Counted from the first letter of the stretch, positions 34,118 to 46,359 are shown. The stretch is 64,000 nucleotides of DNA from Budorcas taxicolor (GCF_023091745.1 NC_068910.1:54051272-54115271), one strand, 5' to 3'. Program-made: numbers and translations. Notes: generated by a model from the sequence alone, not told the origin.

Positions 34118-34215
34118 TCATCCATTTATTTATTCAGGCACTATTTTATGGAGGCCCTACTGTGTGCCAGGCACTGGGTCAGCTACTTTGGAGCTCCTGC
34201 TGTGTGCAAGACACA
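34118..34215 (-). mobile_element. L2-like 3' end, antisense
   Basis: catccatttatttattcagg, ctactgtgtgccaggcactg resembles the reversed L2 3' terminus; diverged. Confidence 0.5.
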
Positions 34216-34859
34216 TAGGCATCTTTTCATCATGTAGTGGAGGGGGTCACAGGATGCAAAAGTGGAAGGAAACCTCACCCCCCACCTGCCAGGGGAACAC
34301 CTTGGTGTGAGTAGTTGGGCTGAGTCAAGCTCCCTGCATTTGGGGGCCTCATGGCATGTTCCTTTGCGGGGTTTTTTTTTTCTTCAAATTGTCTGCAGCT
34401 AATGATGGATCTCCAGCCACGAAGTCCTTGGTGAGGCTGCTGTCTGTTGGTAACACACCAGCCACCCACTAATAGTTTTCACCCTGGTGTCTGCTTGCAC
34501 ATCCCCAAGTTGTTGTGAAGCTTATATTTTAACATTCAGTATCATATTCTGCCTTAATTTATTTGTAGTGCTCTTATCCTGATTTTCATGTCCCGAGGAA
34601 GGCATTGTGGCCAGAATACAAGATCGGTGACATAAAGAGGGATGGCAGGAGGGAAAGCTACATGTGTGGGACTCACCTAGGAGAGCACGTCCAGGACACT
34701 TGGTGCTCTCATTGGCTGAGAGGGTGCCACGTAATCAGAGTGGGGTGGGGAATCCCCCTTAAGGAGTTTCTATAATCCATTTAGTATAGTTTTTTAAAGG
34801 AAATATTTCAGACATTATAGCATGGTAGAGATTTGTAGGATATCATGAAAAAGTGCTTG
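34216..34859. other. Intron 1, unassigned
   Basis: No gene or repeat recognised; a T-run is at 34371-34381. Confidence 0.45.
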
Positions 34860-35077
34860 CATTCTAACTTGCTTCAGTCATCTCTGATTCTGTGCAACCC
34901 ATGGACTGTAGCCCCACCAGGCTCCTCTGTCCATGGGATTTCCCAAGCAGGAATACTGGAGTGGGTTGCCATGCCTTCCTCCAGGGGATCTTCCTGACTC
35001 AGAGATCAAATCCTTGTCTCACACCTTCTGCATTGGCAGGTGGGTTCCTTTCCATGAGCACCACCTGGGAAGCCCCA
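34860..35077 (-). mobile_element. Bov-tA SINE
   Basis: gcaacccatggactgtagcc, gaatactggagtgggttgcc, then the head ending ccacctgggaagcccc; antisense, nearly complete. Confidence 0.88.
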
Positions 35078-35151
35078 TTAAATGTAAATACCTCTAACAA
35101 ATAAACACAGTTTCAGAAGGAGGTAGGTGCTCACAGATTAAACATTTATTT

Positions 35152-35260
35152 AGGGAATTCGTTGGTGGTCCAGTGGTTTGGAGTCCATGCTTCCATTGCT
35201 GCGGGCCTGGGTTCGGTTCCAATTTGGGAAATTAGGATCCCACAAGCAACAGGGCATGGT
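35152..35260 (+). mobile_element. CHR-type SINE, sense
   Basis: gggaattcgttggtggtcca, gtggtttggagtccatgctt, gggcctgggttcggttccaa: one of only three sense-strand CHR copies seen here. Confidence 0.8.
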
Positions 35261-35282
35261 AAATATACATTTATGAAAGTGT

Positions 35283-35415
35283 GGAAGTGTGAAAGTGTTA
35301 GTCACTTAGTCATGTCCAACTCTTTGTGATCCCATGAGCTCCTGTGCCCGCCAGGCTCCTCTGTCCATGGGATTTCCCAGGCAAGAATACTGGGGTGGGT
35401 TGCCATTTGCTTCTC
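35283..35415 (-). mobile_element. Bov-tA SINE fragment followed by AT repeats
   Basis: Antisense tail through the middle (agtcatgtccaactctttgt; tactggggtgggttgccatt) with the tRNA head missing; replaced at 35416-35455 by imperfect (AT)n. Confidence 0.85.
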
Positions 35416-35455
35416 ACATATATATGATATATAGATCATATATATATATCAATAT

Positions 35456-35877
35456 ACAAAAAAGATGGTGAAATAAAGACATGTATTTGTGGAAGTTTGT
35501 GTGAATCTAGTGTCTTTGCGGATATTCACATTTTAATCTAGCGCACGATCTTTTCACCTGCTTTTTGAGTTTCATATGGAGTGAGTGTACCAGGGGGAGA
35601 GTAAACCCCAGAGACTGGGGAGAGTCAGGCAGATGCCGTATCACACGTGGCCTTGTAGGCGGGGGAAGGACTGAAGACTGTTACAGTTTCACAGAAGGAT
35701 TTTAGGCAGGGAGGTGACCCGGTCTGCGACTTTCAAGAGCTTACTCTGGCTCCTGTGTGGAGATGAGAGTTTTCAGGAGCAGATTAGGAAGCAGAGAGGA
35801 GCGCAGCGTGGCAGTCCAGGCGAGAAATGCTGGGGGCTTGGACGCTGGGGACAAGGGAAATGGCGAAAGGGACAGAT
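35456..35877. other. Intron 1, unassigned
   Basis: No recognised gene or repeat; parts resemble ordinary unique DNA. Confidence 0.45.
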
Positions 35878-35892
35878 CTGGAGTGGGGAGAG

Positions 35893-36102
35893 GGCTTCCC
35901 TGGTGGCTCAGAGGTTAAAGCGTCTGCCCGCGATGTGGGAGACCTGGGTTCAATCCCTGGGTAGGAAAGATCCCCTGGAGAAGGAAATGGCAACCCACTC
36001 CAGTACTCTTGCCTGGAGAATCCCATGGACGGAGGAGCCTGGTAGGCTACCGTCCACGGGGTCGCAAAGGGTCGGACACAACTGAGCAACTTCACTTTCA
36101 CT
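35893..36102 (+). mobile_element. Bov-tA SINE with TSD
   Basis: Complete sense copy: gggcttccctggtggctcag, gggttcaatccctgggtagg (B box), cttgcctggagaatcccatg, cggacacaactgagcaactt. Flanks tggagtgggga (from 35879) and tggagtgggaa (from 36103) are an imperfect duplication. Confidence 0.93.
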
Positions 36103-36177
36103 TGGAGTGGGAAAGAGGGACATTGCTGATGGGTTGGATGCTGAGGTGAGCGAGCAAGAGGGGCCAAGGATAGCTTA

Positions 36178-39100
36178 AACTTTTTAAAAATTGAAATATA
36201 GTTGATTTACAATGTTGTGTTTCAGCTGTACAGAAAAGTGATTCAGTTTTCAGTTCAGTTGCTCAGTCGTGTCTGACTCTTTGCGACCCCATGAATCGCA
36301 GCACGCCAGGCCTCTCTGTCCATCACCATCTCCCGGAGTTCACTCAGACTCACGTCCATCGAGTCCATGATGCCATCCAGCCATCTCATCCTCGGTCGTC
36401 CCCTTCTCCTCCTGCCCCCAATCCCTCCCAGCATCAGAGTCTTTTCCAATGAGTCAACTCTTTGCATGAGGTGGTCAAAGTACTGGAGCTTCAGCTTCAG
36501 CATCATTACTTCCAAAGAAATCCCAGGGCTGATCTCCTTCAGAATGGACTGGTTGGATCTCCTTGCAGTCCAAGGGACCCTCAAGAGTCTTCTCCAACAC
36601 CACAGTTCAAAAGCATCGATTCTTCAGCTCTCAGCTTTCTTCACAGTCCAACTCTCACATCCATACATGACCATAGGAAAAACCATAGCCTTGACTAGAC
36701 GGACCTTAGTCGGCAAAGTAATGTCTCTGCTTTTGAATATGCTATCTAGGTTGGTCATAGCTTTTCTTCCAAGGAGTAAGCGTCTTTTAATTTCATGGCT
36801 GCAGTAGTCACCATCTGCAGTGATTTGGAGCCCCCCAGAATAAAGTCTGACACTGTTTCTACTGTTTCCCCATCTATTTTCCATGAAGTGATGGGACCAG
36901 ATGCCATGATCTTCGTTTTCTGAATGTTGAGCTTCCAGCCAACTTTTTCACTCTTCTCTTTCACTTTCATCAAGAGGCTTTTTAGCTCCTCTTCACTTTC
37001 TGCCACAAGGGTGGTGTCATCTGCATATCTGAGGTTATTGATATTTCTCCCAGCAATCTTGATTCCAGCTTGTGCTTCTTCCAGTCCAGCGTTTCTCATG
37101 ATGTACTCTGCATATAAGTTAAATAAGCAGGGTGACAATATACAGCCTTGGCGTACTCCTTTTCCTATTTGGAACCAGTCAGTTGTTCCATGTCCAGTTC
37201 TAATTGTTGCTTCCTGACCTGCATACAGATTTCTCAAGAGGCAGGTCAGGTGGTCTGGTATTCCCATCTCTTTCAGAATTTTCCACAGTTTATTGTGATC
37301 CACACAGTCAAAGGCTTTGGCATAGTCAAGAAAGCAGAAATAGATGTTTTTCTGGAACTCTCTTGCTTTTTCCATGATCCAGCGGATGTTGGCAATTTGA
37401 TCTCTGGTTCCTATGCCTTTTCTAAAACCAGGTTGAACATCAGGAAGTTCATGGTTCACGTATTGCTGAAGCCTGGCTTGGAGAATTTTGAGCATTACTT
37501 TACTAGCATGTGAGATGAGTGCAATTGTGTGGTGGTTTGAGCATTCTTTGGCATTGCCTTTCTTAGGGATTGGAATGAAAGCTGACCTTTTCCAGTCCTG
37601 TGGCCACTGCTGAGTTTTCCAGATTTGCTGGCATATTGAGTGCAGCACTTTCACAGCATCATCTTTCAGGATTTGAAAGAGCTCCACTGGAATTCCATCA
37701 CCTCCACTAGCTTTGTTCGTAGTGATGCTTTCTAAGGCCCACTTGACTTCACATTGCAGGATGTCTGGCTCTAGATTAGTGATCACATCATCATGATTTT
37801 CTGGGTCGTGAAGATCTTTTTTGTACAGTTCTTCTGTGTATTCTTGCCACCTCTTCTTAATATCTTCTGCTTCTGTTAGGTCCATACCATTTCTGTCCTT
37901 TATCAAGCCCATCTTTGCATGAAATGTTCCCTTGGTATCTCTAATTTTCTTGAAGAGATCTCTAGTCTTTCCCATTCTGTTCTTTTCCTCCATTTCTTTG
38001 CATTGATCGCTGAAGAAGGCTTTCTTATCTCTTCTTGCTATTCTCTGGAACTCTGCATTCAGATGCTTACATCTTTCTTTTTCTCCTTTGCTTTTCACCT
38101 CTCTTCTTTTCACAGCTATTTGTAAGGCCTCCCCAGACAGCCATTTTGCTTTTTTGCATTTCTTTTCCATGGGGATGGTCTCGATCCCTGTCTCCTGTAC
38201 AATGTCACGAACCTCATTCCATAGTTCATCAGGCACTCTATCTATCAGATCTAGGCCCTTAAACCCATTTCTCACTTCCACTGTATAATCATAAGGGATT
38301 TGATTTAGGTCATACCTGAATGGTCTAGCGGTTTTCCCTACTTTCTTCAATTTAAGTCTGAATTTGGTAATAAGGAGTTCATGATCTGATCCACAGTCAG
38401 ATCCTGGTCTTGTTTTTGTTGACTGTATAGAGCTTCTCCATCTTTGGCTGCAAAGAATATAATCAATCTGATTTCGGTGTTGACCATCTGGTGATGTCCA
38501 TGTGTAGAGTCTTCTTTTGTTTTGTTGGAAGAGGATGTTTGCTATGACCAGTGCATTGTCTTGGCAAAACTCTATTAGTCTTTGCCCTGCTTCATTCCGC
38601 ATTCCAAGGCCAAATTTGCCTGTTACTCCAGTTGCTTCTTGACTCCCTACTTTTGCATTCCAGTCCCCTACAATGAAAAGGACACCTTTTTTGGGTGTTA
38701 GTTCTAAAAGATCTTGTAGCTCTTCATAAAACCGTCAACTTCAGTTTCTTCAGCGTTAGTGGTTGGGGCATAGACTTGGATTACTGTGATATTGAATGGT
38801 TTGCCTTGGAAACGAACAGAGATCATTCTGTCGTTTTTGAGATTGCATCCAAGTACTGCATTTCGGACTCTTTTGTTGACCATGATGGCTACTCCATTTC
38901 TTCTGAGGGATTCCTGCCCGCAGTAGTAGACGTAATGGTCATCTGATTTAAATTCACCCATTCCAGTCCATTTTAGTTTGCTGATTCCTAGAATGTTGAC
39001 ATTCACTCTTGCCATCTCATGTCTGACCACTTCCAATTTGCCTTGATTCATGGACCTGACATTCCAGGTTCCTATGCAATATTGCTCTTTACAGCATCGG

Positions 39101-39640
39101 ATCTTGCTTCTATCACCAGTCACATCCACAACTGGGTATTGTTTTTGCTTTGGCTCCATCCCTTCATTCTTTCTGGAGTTATTTCTCCACTGATCTCCAG
39201 TAGCATATTGGGCACCTACTGACCTGGGGAGTACCTCTTTTGGTATCCTATCGTTTTGCCTTTTCATACTGTTCATGGGGTTCTCAAGGCAAGAATACTG
39301 AAGTGGCTTGCCATTCCCTTCTCCAATGGACCACATTCTGTCAGGCCTCTCCACCATGACCTGCCCATCTTGGGTTGCCCCGTAGGCATGGCTTGGTTTC
39401 ATTGAGTTAGACAAGTCTGTGGTCCTAGTGTGATTAGATTGACTAGTTTTCTGTGAGTATGGTTTCAGTGTGTCTGCCCTCCAATGCCCTCTTGCAACAC
39501 TTACCATCTTACTTGGGTTTCTCTTGGACGTGGGGTATCTCTTCACGGCTGCTCCAGCAAAGCACAGCCGCTGTTCCTTACCTTGTTTTAGATATGTATA
39601 TATATATATATTTAATGTTCTCTTCCATTGCAAGAAGGAT
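36178..39640 (-). mobile_element. L1 3' end, antisense, split by the BovB
   Basis: aaatatagttgatttacaat and agaaaagtgattcag (36190-36245) are antisense L1 3' end; atatgtatatatatatatatt and tctcttccattgcaag (39592-39640) continue it on the far side of the BovB. Confidence 0.65.
36250..39590 (-). mobile_element. Nearly full-length BovB LINE, antisense to OSBPL10
   Basis: At about 3.3 kb this is the most complete BovB here, running from its 3' end (cagttcagttgctcagtcgt) to the 5' region (near 39590). Frame 39675-38704 (323 codons) includes the endonuclease start (GTWNVRSMNQGKLEVV, VIQVYAPT); frame 38602-36755 (615 codons) holds the rest of the endonuclease (QIDYILCSQRWRSS, SDHELL) and the RT with intact YADD (37017-37028). 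A frameshift near 38.7 kb, at an A/T homopolymer, and more near 36.8 and 36.6 kb disable it. Confidence 0.96.
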
Positions 39641-40114
39641 AACTCTTCAGTGTGTAGGCTGGGAGGTTGAAGCATCCTTTATGGATCCCAGGGTCACAGG
39701 GGACGCACCTGCCTGTGGGTCGGATGGCAGACAACCAAGAGTTCTGTTTGCGCGTGCTCAGTTTGCGAGGGGCAGATCTAGCATGGACTTGACAGTATGA
39801 ACTCTCATTTGCCCTAAGGCTGAGTTTAGTCTTTGGCCAAAACGGAACTGCTTTGGGGTTGGTTTTAAAATCTAGTGTTTTAGGGGAAATAATTTCTTAT
39901 CGGATCTGGGAAGTGATATTTAAATATTTGAGGGTTTTCATCACCATTCAGTTTTTGATATTTGGAGGAAAAAAGACTGCAAATGTGGAGCCAGCCTCTA
40001 ATTCTTTCTCGGGTGATTGGTGAGGTTGTGGGAACTCAGGAAAACACCGAAAGGCAAATCTTGAATAGGACGAAGAGGACGAGTACTGGCATACGAAAAC
40101 CTCAGGCCAGTGGA
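39641..40114. other. Intron 1, unassigned
   Basis: No gene or repeat recognised. Confidence 0.45.
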
Positions 40115-40325
40115 CACGCATTTGGACAGTTAGAGCAGTGCGGACTCTGGGTCAAGTCCTGGCCTCAGTACGGAGCACACCTCTTGCCTTGGACCAGCTC
40201 CCTAATTGCCCTGGACTTCCGCTTTCCTGCTTGCTTAAATGTTGAAGACAGTGTAACCTCTGCTCTTTCCCTCAGTTCAGTGTGGGGATTAAATGAAGAC
40301 CCTGATGTATAAGGGGCTGAGAATA
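40115..40325 (+). mobile_element. MIR-like SINE, sense
   Basis: tgcggactctgggtcaagtc, ttgccttggaccagctccct and gtgtggggattaaatgaaga fit a diverged MIR. Confidence 0.5.
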
Positions 40326-40650
40326 GTTCAGGATCTCAGCAAGGAGGAGCTATTCTTGGATCTTCAATTTGCCCCTACTTTAGCGGACCTTTTCCAGCCC
40401 ATAAAACTCTTGGTCTCTTTTTTGCATGCTGTGATGACTCTGGGGTTCCATTAGCGTAATTATCACAGAATTCTTTGCAGAGAAGATGATGGGTTCTTTG
40501 AGGGGCAAGAGGTTATTTAAAACTTGGAACCAGGCATTTACGTTTCTGTTGGAAGTGACTTCCTTCCTCCTCCAGCCCCTAAACCCCATCTCCCTGTCAT
40601 GCTTTTCTCCTCCTTAACCCTTACCACCAGCTGACACGCTCTGTAGTTTA
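40326..40650. other. Intron 1, unassigned
   Basis: No recognised feature. Confidence 0.45.
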
Positions 40651-40800
40651 CTCTCTCGTCTTTCTGCACTAGGTATTAGCTCGCTGAGGACAGAGAGTAA
40701 TTTTGCTTGTCTTGTTCTCTGCTGTATCCCTAGAGTCTAGGACGTGGCATATAATAAAGGTTCAGTAAGTATTACCAAATGAGTTAGCAAGTAAATGAAT
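40651..40800 (+). mobile_element. L2 3' end, sense
   Basis: tagctcgctgaggacagaga, gctgtatccctagagtctag and taataaaggttcagtaagta match the L2 3' terminus. Confidence 0.65.
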
Positions 40801-41399
40801 GACAGAAAAGACAAGCCAGGATTTAGTTCTATTTTGGCCAGCGTTTACCACTATTACTGTAATTCTTAACTCTCTACCTGCTTATAGATTTGTCCTTGAG
40901 TTAGTGTGTTTATCATTTGCTCTGTTCTCTGCAACATGTCTTCTGGATCAGCAGACATGCCCATCCTGACCTCAGACCCACCACAACCCACCCAAGATGG
41001 ACCTTTAGGAACCAGATATCCAGGGCTCGCTTTTCACTTGATCTGTATTAACATACTTTGAGAAGACAGTGTTTAGCTCCTGGCATAATTTCCCAGGGTT
41101 TGGGGGCCACTTGGCCCGTTTAGCAAAGTCAGTAGAGGCATATATTAACTTCAAAAGTAATACTGCATGAAAATGAATGCTTTTTGAGAATTCCAATAGT
41201 TTTAGAGACAATTGGTGGTGATACCAGGGTTGAAAATCACTGTTCTGGTTTAATGTTCTTGTCTCCTCGTGCTCCGAAGGATTTGCACATCTTGCTGTCT
41301 GGGTTGTCAGATTGTTCTGACTCCCCACTCACATTGTTTAGGGACATTAGACGGCTTCATTGACGATAATTATGAAAGATGATTGCTTAGATTACAAAG
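40801..41399. other. Intron 1, unassigned
   Basis: No recognised gene or repeat; the 107-codon minus-strand frame at 41328-41005 has no domain. Confidence 0.45.
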
Positions 41400-41730
41400 C
41401 TGCATATTATTTATATGTATTGTATGTAATATATACAACTATATATGTATAAAATATACAATAATATATGCATAGAATGTTATCCTTTATAATATATACA
41501 AGGGGAAGAGGGCATGGGAGGATGAGATGGCTGGATGGCATCACTAACGTAATGGACATGAACTTGGGCCAACTCTGGGAGATGGTGAGGGACAGGGAGG
41601 CCTGGCGTGCTGCAGTCCATGGGGTTGCAGAGTCCAACACAACTGGTGACTGACAACATTATATTGTATATGTTTTGTACTATAAACATATATGTATATA
41701 ATACATTATATATAATATATGTAATGTATG
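41400..41730 (+). repeat. AT-rich low-complexity block holding a BovB 3' end
   Basis: Imperfect TA/TATA/ATGTAT repeats (41400-41500 and 41655-41730) flank a 148-bp sense BovB 3' piece at 41507-41654 (gaggatgagatggctggatg; acagggaggcctggcgtgct). The AT block probably predates the insertion. Confidence 0.8.
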
Positions 41731-41817
41731 CCATATGTTAATCACCTCCTGTGGGATTGGCTGTCCTCTCACCCCTGCCTTTTTAAAGTGTACATGTATT
41801 TGATATTTATATCAAAT

Positions 41818-42019
41818 GGGCTTCCCTGGTGGCTCAGATGGTAAATAATTTGCCTGCAATGCAGGAGACCCAGGTTTGATCTCTGGCTCAGAAAGATCCC
41901 CTGGAGGAAGGTATGGCAGCCCACTCCAGTATTCTTGCCTGGAAAATTCCATGGGCAGAGGAGCCTGGCAGGCTACAGTCTATGGGGTCTCAAAGAGTCG
42001 AACACAACTGAGTGACTAA
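41818..42019 (+). mobile_element. Bov-tA SINE followed by (CA)n
   Basis: Complete sense copy (gggcttccctggtggctcag; cttgcctggaaaattccatg; cacaactgagtgact) with a CA/TGCA-type repeat from 42020 to about 42063 forming its tail. Confidence 0.92.
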
Positions 42020-42149
42020 AACACACACACATGCACGTGCGTGTGCATACTTGCACACACACCCTGAATGGTTATTTTTTTCCCCTAAGATGAACGTGCA
42101 TCCGTTGTACCATTTGAAAATGTTATCGAGGAAAAAGAAAGCTGCCCAT

Positions 42150-43115
42150 ACCTTTCTACATAATCTCTGATTAACTGAATTTTTGAGGGTAAATTTTAAG
42201 TCTTATATATTCGTTCAGAAAAATACACAACTCATAAAAATACATAGTTCAGTGAATTTTCATGCACAACCAGATCAAGAAAAAGCAGCCCCTTCATCCC
42301 ATCCCTTACTGTCTTCCCGACCCCTGTAGGCGCCACTATTCTGACTCCCAATACCATATATTAGTTAGGCCTATTTTTAAATTTCATATCGTGATGTGAT
42401 CTTTTATGTCTGGCTTCTTAGCCCCATTCATGTTGTGGTCTGTTTATTTCCATTGCTGTTTGGTATTCTGTTGTTGGAATGTAAAAATATATTTGTACGT
42501 ATTGTAGATTGACATTTGAGTTCCTCCCAGTTTTGGGCTCATATGAATAGTTTTGGGAAATACACGCATACCTGTCTGTGGGTGGGTACCTAGGTGTGGA
42601 GGTGTTACAGGTGTCCTACTCATGAGAGGCATCCAGAGAGTTTTGCATGGTGGCTGTGTCTGTTAGTATGCCACCAGGAATGTGAGCGAGTTCTAGGTGC
42701 TCCACAGACTCGTCCATACTTGACATTGTCTGTTTTCTTTTGTAGCCAATCTGGTGGGTGTGTGGCGGTATCTCCTTGTGATTTTAATTTGCCCTTTCTG
42801 ATGGCTAATGAAATTATTAGCTTTCTAATATCGGCTTTTTTCTTATTAAATTGTGGAATTTCCTGTGTATTCTGGGTCTGAGTTCACTGATAGGTTTCTG
42901 CACACGTGGGCACAGGTGTTCTGTATGCAGAGAAAGCAGCTGCTTTCATGCCGTGGTTTGCGAGTTCATCTCTTACTAGTGTCTTGATAAACACAGATTC
43001 TAAATTTTAATGTAGTCACATTGTTAATGTTTTCCCTTTACGGTGGGTTCTTTCTGAGCCCTGTTTAGGACATCTTTGCCTGTCTCGTGGTCACGAGATG
43101 GTCTGTGACGTTTTC
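42150..43115 (-). mobile_element. Old L1M fragment, antisense
   Basis: Diverged antisense L1M 3' region: cttactgtcttcccgacccc, gccactattctgactccc, ccaatctggtgggtgtgtgg, gatggctaatgaaattatta. Confidence 0.65.
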
Positions 43116-43338
43116 CTGTTTTAAAATATTTACTTTTATCTGTGTATTTGGCGGTGCTGGGTCTCAGTTGCAGCGCATGGGGTCTTCTGTCTTCGCAGTG
43201 GCGTGCAGACTCTCTAGTTGCTGCACGTGAACTCTTCAGCGGCAGCTTGCAGGGTCTAGTTCCCTGGCCAGGGATTGAACCTGGGCCCCCTGTGTTGGGA
43301 GCGTGGAGTCTTATCCATTGGACCACTAGGGAAGTCCC
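43116..43338 (-). mobile_element. CHR-type SINE nested at the L1M edge
   Basis: tgtatttggcggtgctgggt, ccctggccagggattgaacc, ccattggaccactagggaag; antisense, complete. Confidence 0.88.
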
Positions 43339-43477
43339 TATGACATTTTGTTTTCATTAATTAATGAAAGCTTTCATTAATTTTATAATAGTGAATTAAC
43401 TTCTCAGACGTTGGAGTTGATATTGGGGGAATGTGGGCCGCTGGCAGAAGCAATATGACCTTAAGGCTTCCAGTCTG

Positions 43478-43860
43478 TGTTAGTTTTCCTATGGCTCTTA
43501 TAAAAAATGACCCCAAACTTGGTGACTTAAAACAACAGACATGTATTGTTTCATGGTTCTGGAGGCCAGAAGCCTGAGGTTAGTTTCACTGGATGGAAGT
43601 CAGGGTGTCGGCAAGGCCGTGCCCCCACCGGCTGCTCTCAGGGCAGGTTCTTCCTGCTTCTTCCAGCTCCTGCTGACTGCCAGCATTCCTTGGCTCGCAA
43701 CTGCATCGCCCCAGTTTCTGCCTCTGTCTTCGTGTTTCCTTCTCCTCTCTGTGTGTCTGATCTCCCTCTGCCTCCCTTTAGAAGGACTGCTATGAGTGTG
43801 TTTAGGGTCCACTTAGAGAATCCCTGCATCTCAAGACCCTTGAGTTAATCAGCCTGCCAC
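43478..43860 (-). mobile_element. MaLR (MLT1-like) LTR, antisense
   Basis: gttagttttcctatggctct, tggttctggaggccagaagc, gcattccttggctcgcaact, ttagggtccacttagagaat: the antisense order of the same family as 22011-22362. Confidence 0.7.
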
Positions 43861-43861
43861 T

Positions 43862-44074
43862 AGGGCCTCCCAGGTGGCTAGTGGGAAAGAACCTGCCTGC
43901 CAGTGCAGGAGACCCAAGAGACAAGGGTTTGAGCCCTGGGTCAGGAAGATCCCCTGGAGGAGGGCATGGCAACCCACTCCAGTGTTCTTGCCTGGAGAAT
44001 CCCATGGACAGAGATTCCAGGCTAGGGTCCGTAGGGTCGCAAAGAATCAGACACGACTGAAGCGACTTAGTATG
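43862..44074 (+). mobile_element. Bov-tA SINE
   Basis: gggcctcccaggtggctagt, gtttgagccctgggtcagga, cttgcctggagaatcccatg, cagacacgactgaagcgact; complete sense copy abutting the LTR. Confidence 0.92.
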
Positions 44075-44600
44075 TGCCGAACACTTTGCCGTATAAATCG
44101 ACAGTCATAGGTTCCAGGAATTAGGATGTGAACATCTTGGGGGTGGGGAGTGGCGTTCCCGCGGTCGTGAATCCAAAGTGGTTCTTAAGCTCTTTGGCTC
44201 CCTTCTCTGTCCACCTTGCCTACCTTCCACTGGTTGCCATAGCAACAGCCATCTCTTTTCAGGGGAGGGCGCAGGTTGCTGTCATGAGTGTAAGTGGGCT
44301 TGTTAGGCCAGATTGGTGGGCTCATTCATCTCTGGCTGGACAGAGCCCTTGGGCAAGTATTAAGTAGGTAATATTGTGTGGAAAATTGTTTCTAATGCTC
44401 ATGAGCAAACCTAATTTCCTTTAACGGGCCAATCAGAGTTTCTTTGGGGTTTCTTTAAATACTAATTGAGCAATCAGTTTTGGAAGAATACATGTAATAA
44501 TCTGTGCTTTCCATTTTATCAGAATGACTCATTAGTCCAAAGACTTCTTTTTCAAGTCATAAGAAACATACAATACGATAATCTTAGATGTTCCATTTGA
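44075..44600. other. Intron 1, unassigned
   Basis: No gene or repeat recognised. Confidence 0.45.
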
Positions 44601-45050
44601 ATTTTGATACTTGTTTATAGCATATAACCACTGCGATTCCAATCCCAGTACTGACCCAAGAGAAATGAAGCTCACATCCACACACAGACTTGTACATGAA
44701 CAGCAGCTTGGTTTGTAACAGCCAAAAACTGGAAACCACCCAAACACCCACCTATGAGTATACGGATAAGCAAACTGGTATATTCACAGATACACTACGA
44801 CTCAACAACAAAAGAAATCCAGTATGAATGACTGATGCGGCAGCAAAGAGGACCAGACTCAGATCTTTCTGAGTTAAGCAGACCAGACTCTGAAAAGGAT
44901 AAGCTCTGATGGTTCCACCCACTGATACATGAAACCCAAAGAGACAAAACGAATTCATGGTGATAAAAATCAGAAACAGATTGCAAGGGAAGGGGAATGG
45001 ACTGGAAAGAAGTACAAGGAACCTTCCTGGGGCTGAATTGGTGGTCACTT
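44601..45050 (+). mobile_element. L1M 3' region, sense
   Basis: acttgtacatgaacagcagc, gtaacagccaaaaactggaa, acccacctatgagtatacgg: old L1 3' region. Confidence 0.6.
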
Positions 45051-45607
45051 TAGACCCAGTATACAGATGTTTCTCAGACCTTCTTCCCCCTGCGCTGGGC
45101 CAGGTGACAAACGGTTTTATTTGTGTAGTGGATGCTGGTCTCTGCTGGGTGTCCATCACATGGCCTGGCAGGCTGTGACCCATCAGACAACAGTTTGAGA
45201 ACCCTGGGAGGAGAGGAGAGATGTGGGTCTTTGTGTCCTGAAAGCAGGATTGAGATGGTTGTGCTGGAAACGTGGGAGGCTCTCTGCCTGTTTCCTCTGG
45301 GTGGCTTCTGATGAGCTTCGGGCCAGCCAAGACAGAATTAGAAAGAAAGCCGTCCAGAATTTGGTGTTTGATAACCCAGACTTGATGGGATTTGGTCACA
45401 ACCCAATGCTGTATTTGTGCCTTCTACAAAGATACCAAGAACAACACTGCAATTATGAAACGTGCACGATTCTGTTCTTTGAAGGCATTTGAGTCACGAA
45501 TAACTTTTTCACGCTGGGCGGTTGTTTCCAGGGGAATGTGTTTGTGTGTGGTTTGGTCCCTTTCTAGAAGTCTTTTGATGAACATATAACAAGTTGAAAG
45601 GCCCCGA
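45051..45607. other. Intron 1, unassigned
   Basis: No recognised gene; an old repeat at 45060-45200 is possible but unnamed. Confidence 0.4.
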
Positions 45608-45618
45608 CATCAGTTTTT

Positions 45619-45927
45619 TTTTTTTTTTGGCCGCCCTGGGTCTTCGTTGCTGTGCACAGGTTTCCTCTGGTTTCAGTAAGTGGGGGCCACTGTCTAGTTG
45701 TGGTACGTGAGCTTCTCTTTGTAGTGGCTTCTCTTGTTGGCAGAGCACAGGCTCTAGGGCGTGTGGGCTTCGATACTTGGGGCACTTGGGCTTGCAGGCT
45801 CTAGAGCGCAGGGCACAGGCTTAGTGGCCCTGAGGCAGGTGGAGTCTTTTTAGATCAGGGGTCAATCCTATGTCCCCTGCGTTGGCAGGCAGATTCTTAA
45901 CCACTGAACCACCAGGGAAGTCCCCAG
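45619..45927 (-). mobile_element. CHR-1-type SINE with 11-bp TSD
   Basis: Antisense long-form CHR from a T-run (ggccgccctgggtcttcgtt) to accaccagggaagtcccc. catcagttttt occurs at 45608-45618 and 45928-45938, a target-site duplication. Confidence 0.92.
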
Positions 45928-45938
45928 CATCAGTTTTT

Positions 45939-46359
45939 AGTAACTCTTTCCCAGGATGTGTCAAGTGTTTAGGCAGTGCTGATCACATGGTCTGTGAACC
46001 ACGAGCAGGGACTGGGAACCGCCCAGGACGCCATGGGATTCAGGTTCTTCCAAGTGCAAGTGGGACTCGGTGCTCTGTGTGAGTCCCTTGTTCCAGAGGA
46101 GTTAGGTGGATTAGGCGATAGGTACATCCCTGTGATGTTCACGCCATCAGAACCGTGGTGGGCTGTGAACCGTGCAGGGAATGCCACCATGAAGGTTTTC
46201 CTGGGCCCTTTGTTGCTAACTAGAATCTAGACAGAAGTGGGAGACTTTCCAAGTCCTGCGTGACACACACACACTGCTCTGTGTGTAGTTAGGCCTGATG
46301 GAAGGTTCACACCCCACGTACTTGTTGAGGGCCTTGTGTGTAGATGTCAAATGCCGTGC
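45939..46359. other. Intron 1, unassigned
   Basis: No recognised feature beyond a short CACA run near 46264. Confidence 0.45.

Noticed and set aside
36755..38602. 615-codon minus-strand frame as a host gene
   Set aside because: It is BovB endonuclease/RT with YADD, inside an element with frameshifts on both sides.
41400..41730. AT-rich block as a replication origin or matrix attachment region
   Set aside because: It is only low-complexity AT sequence; nothing specific supports such a role.
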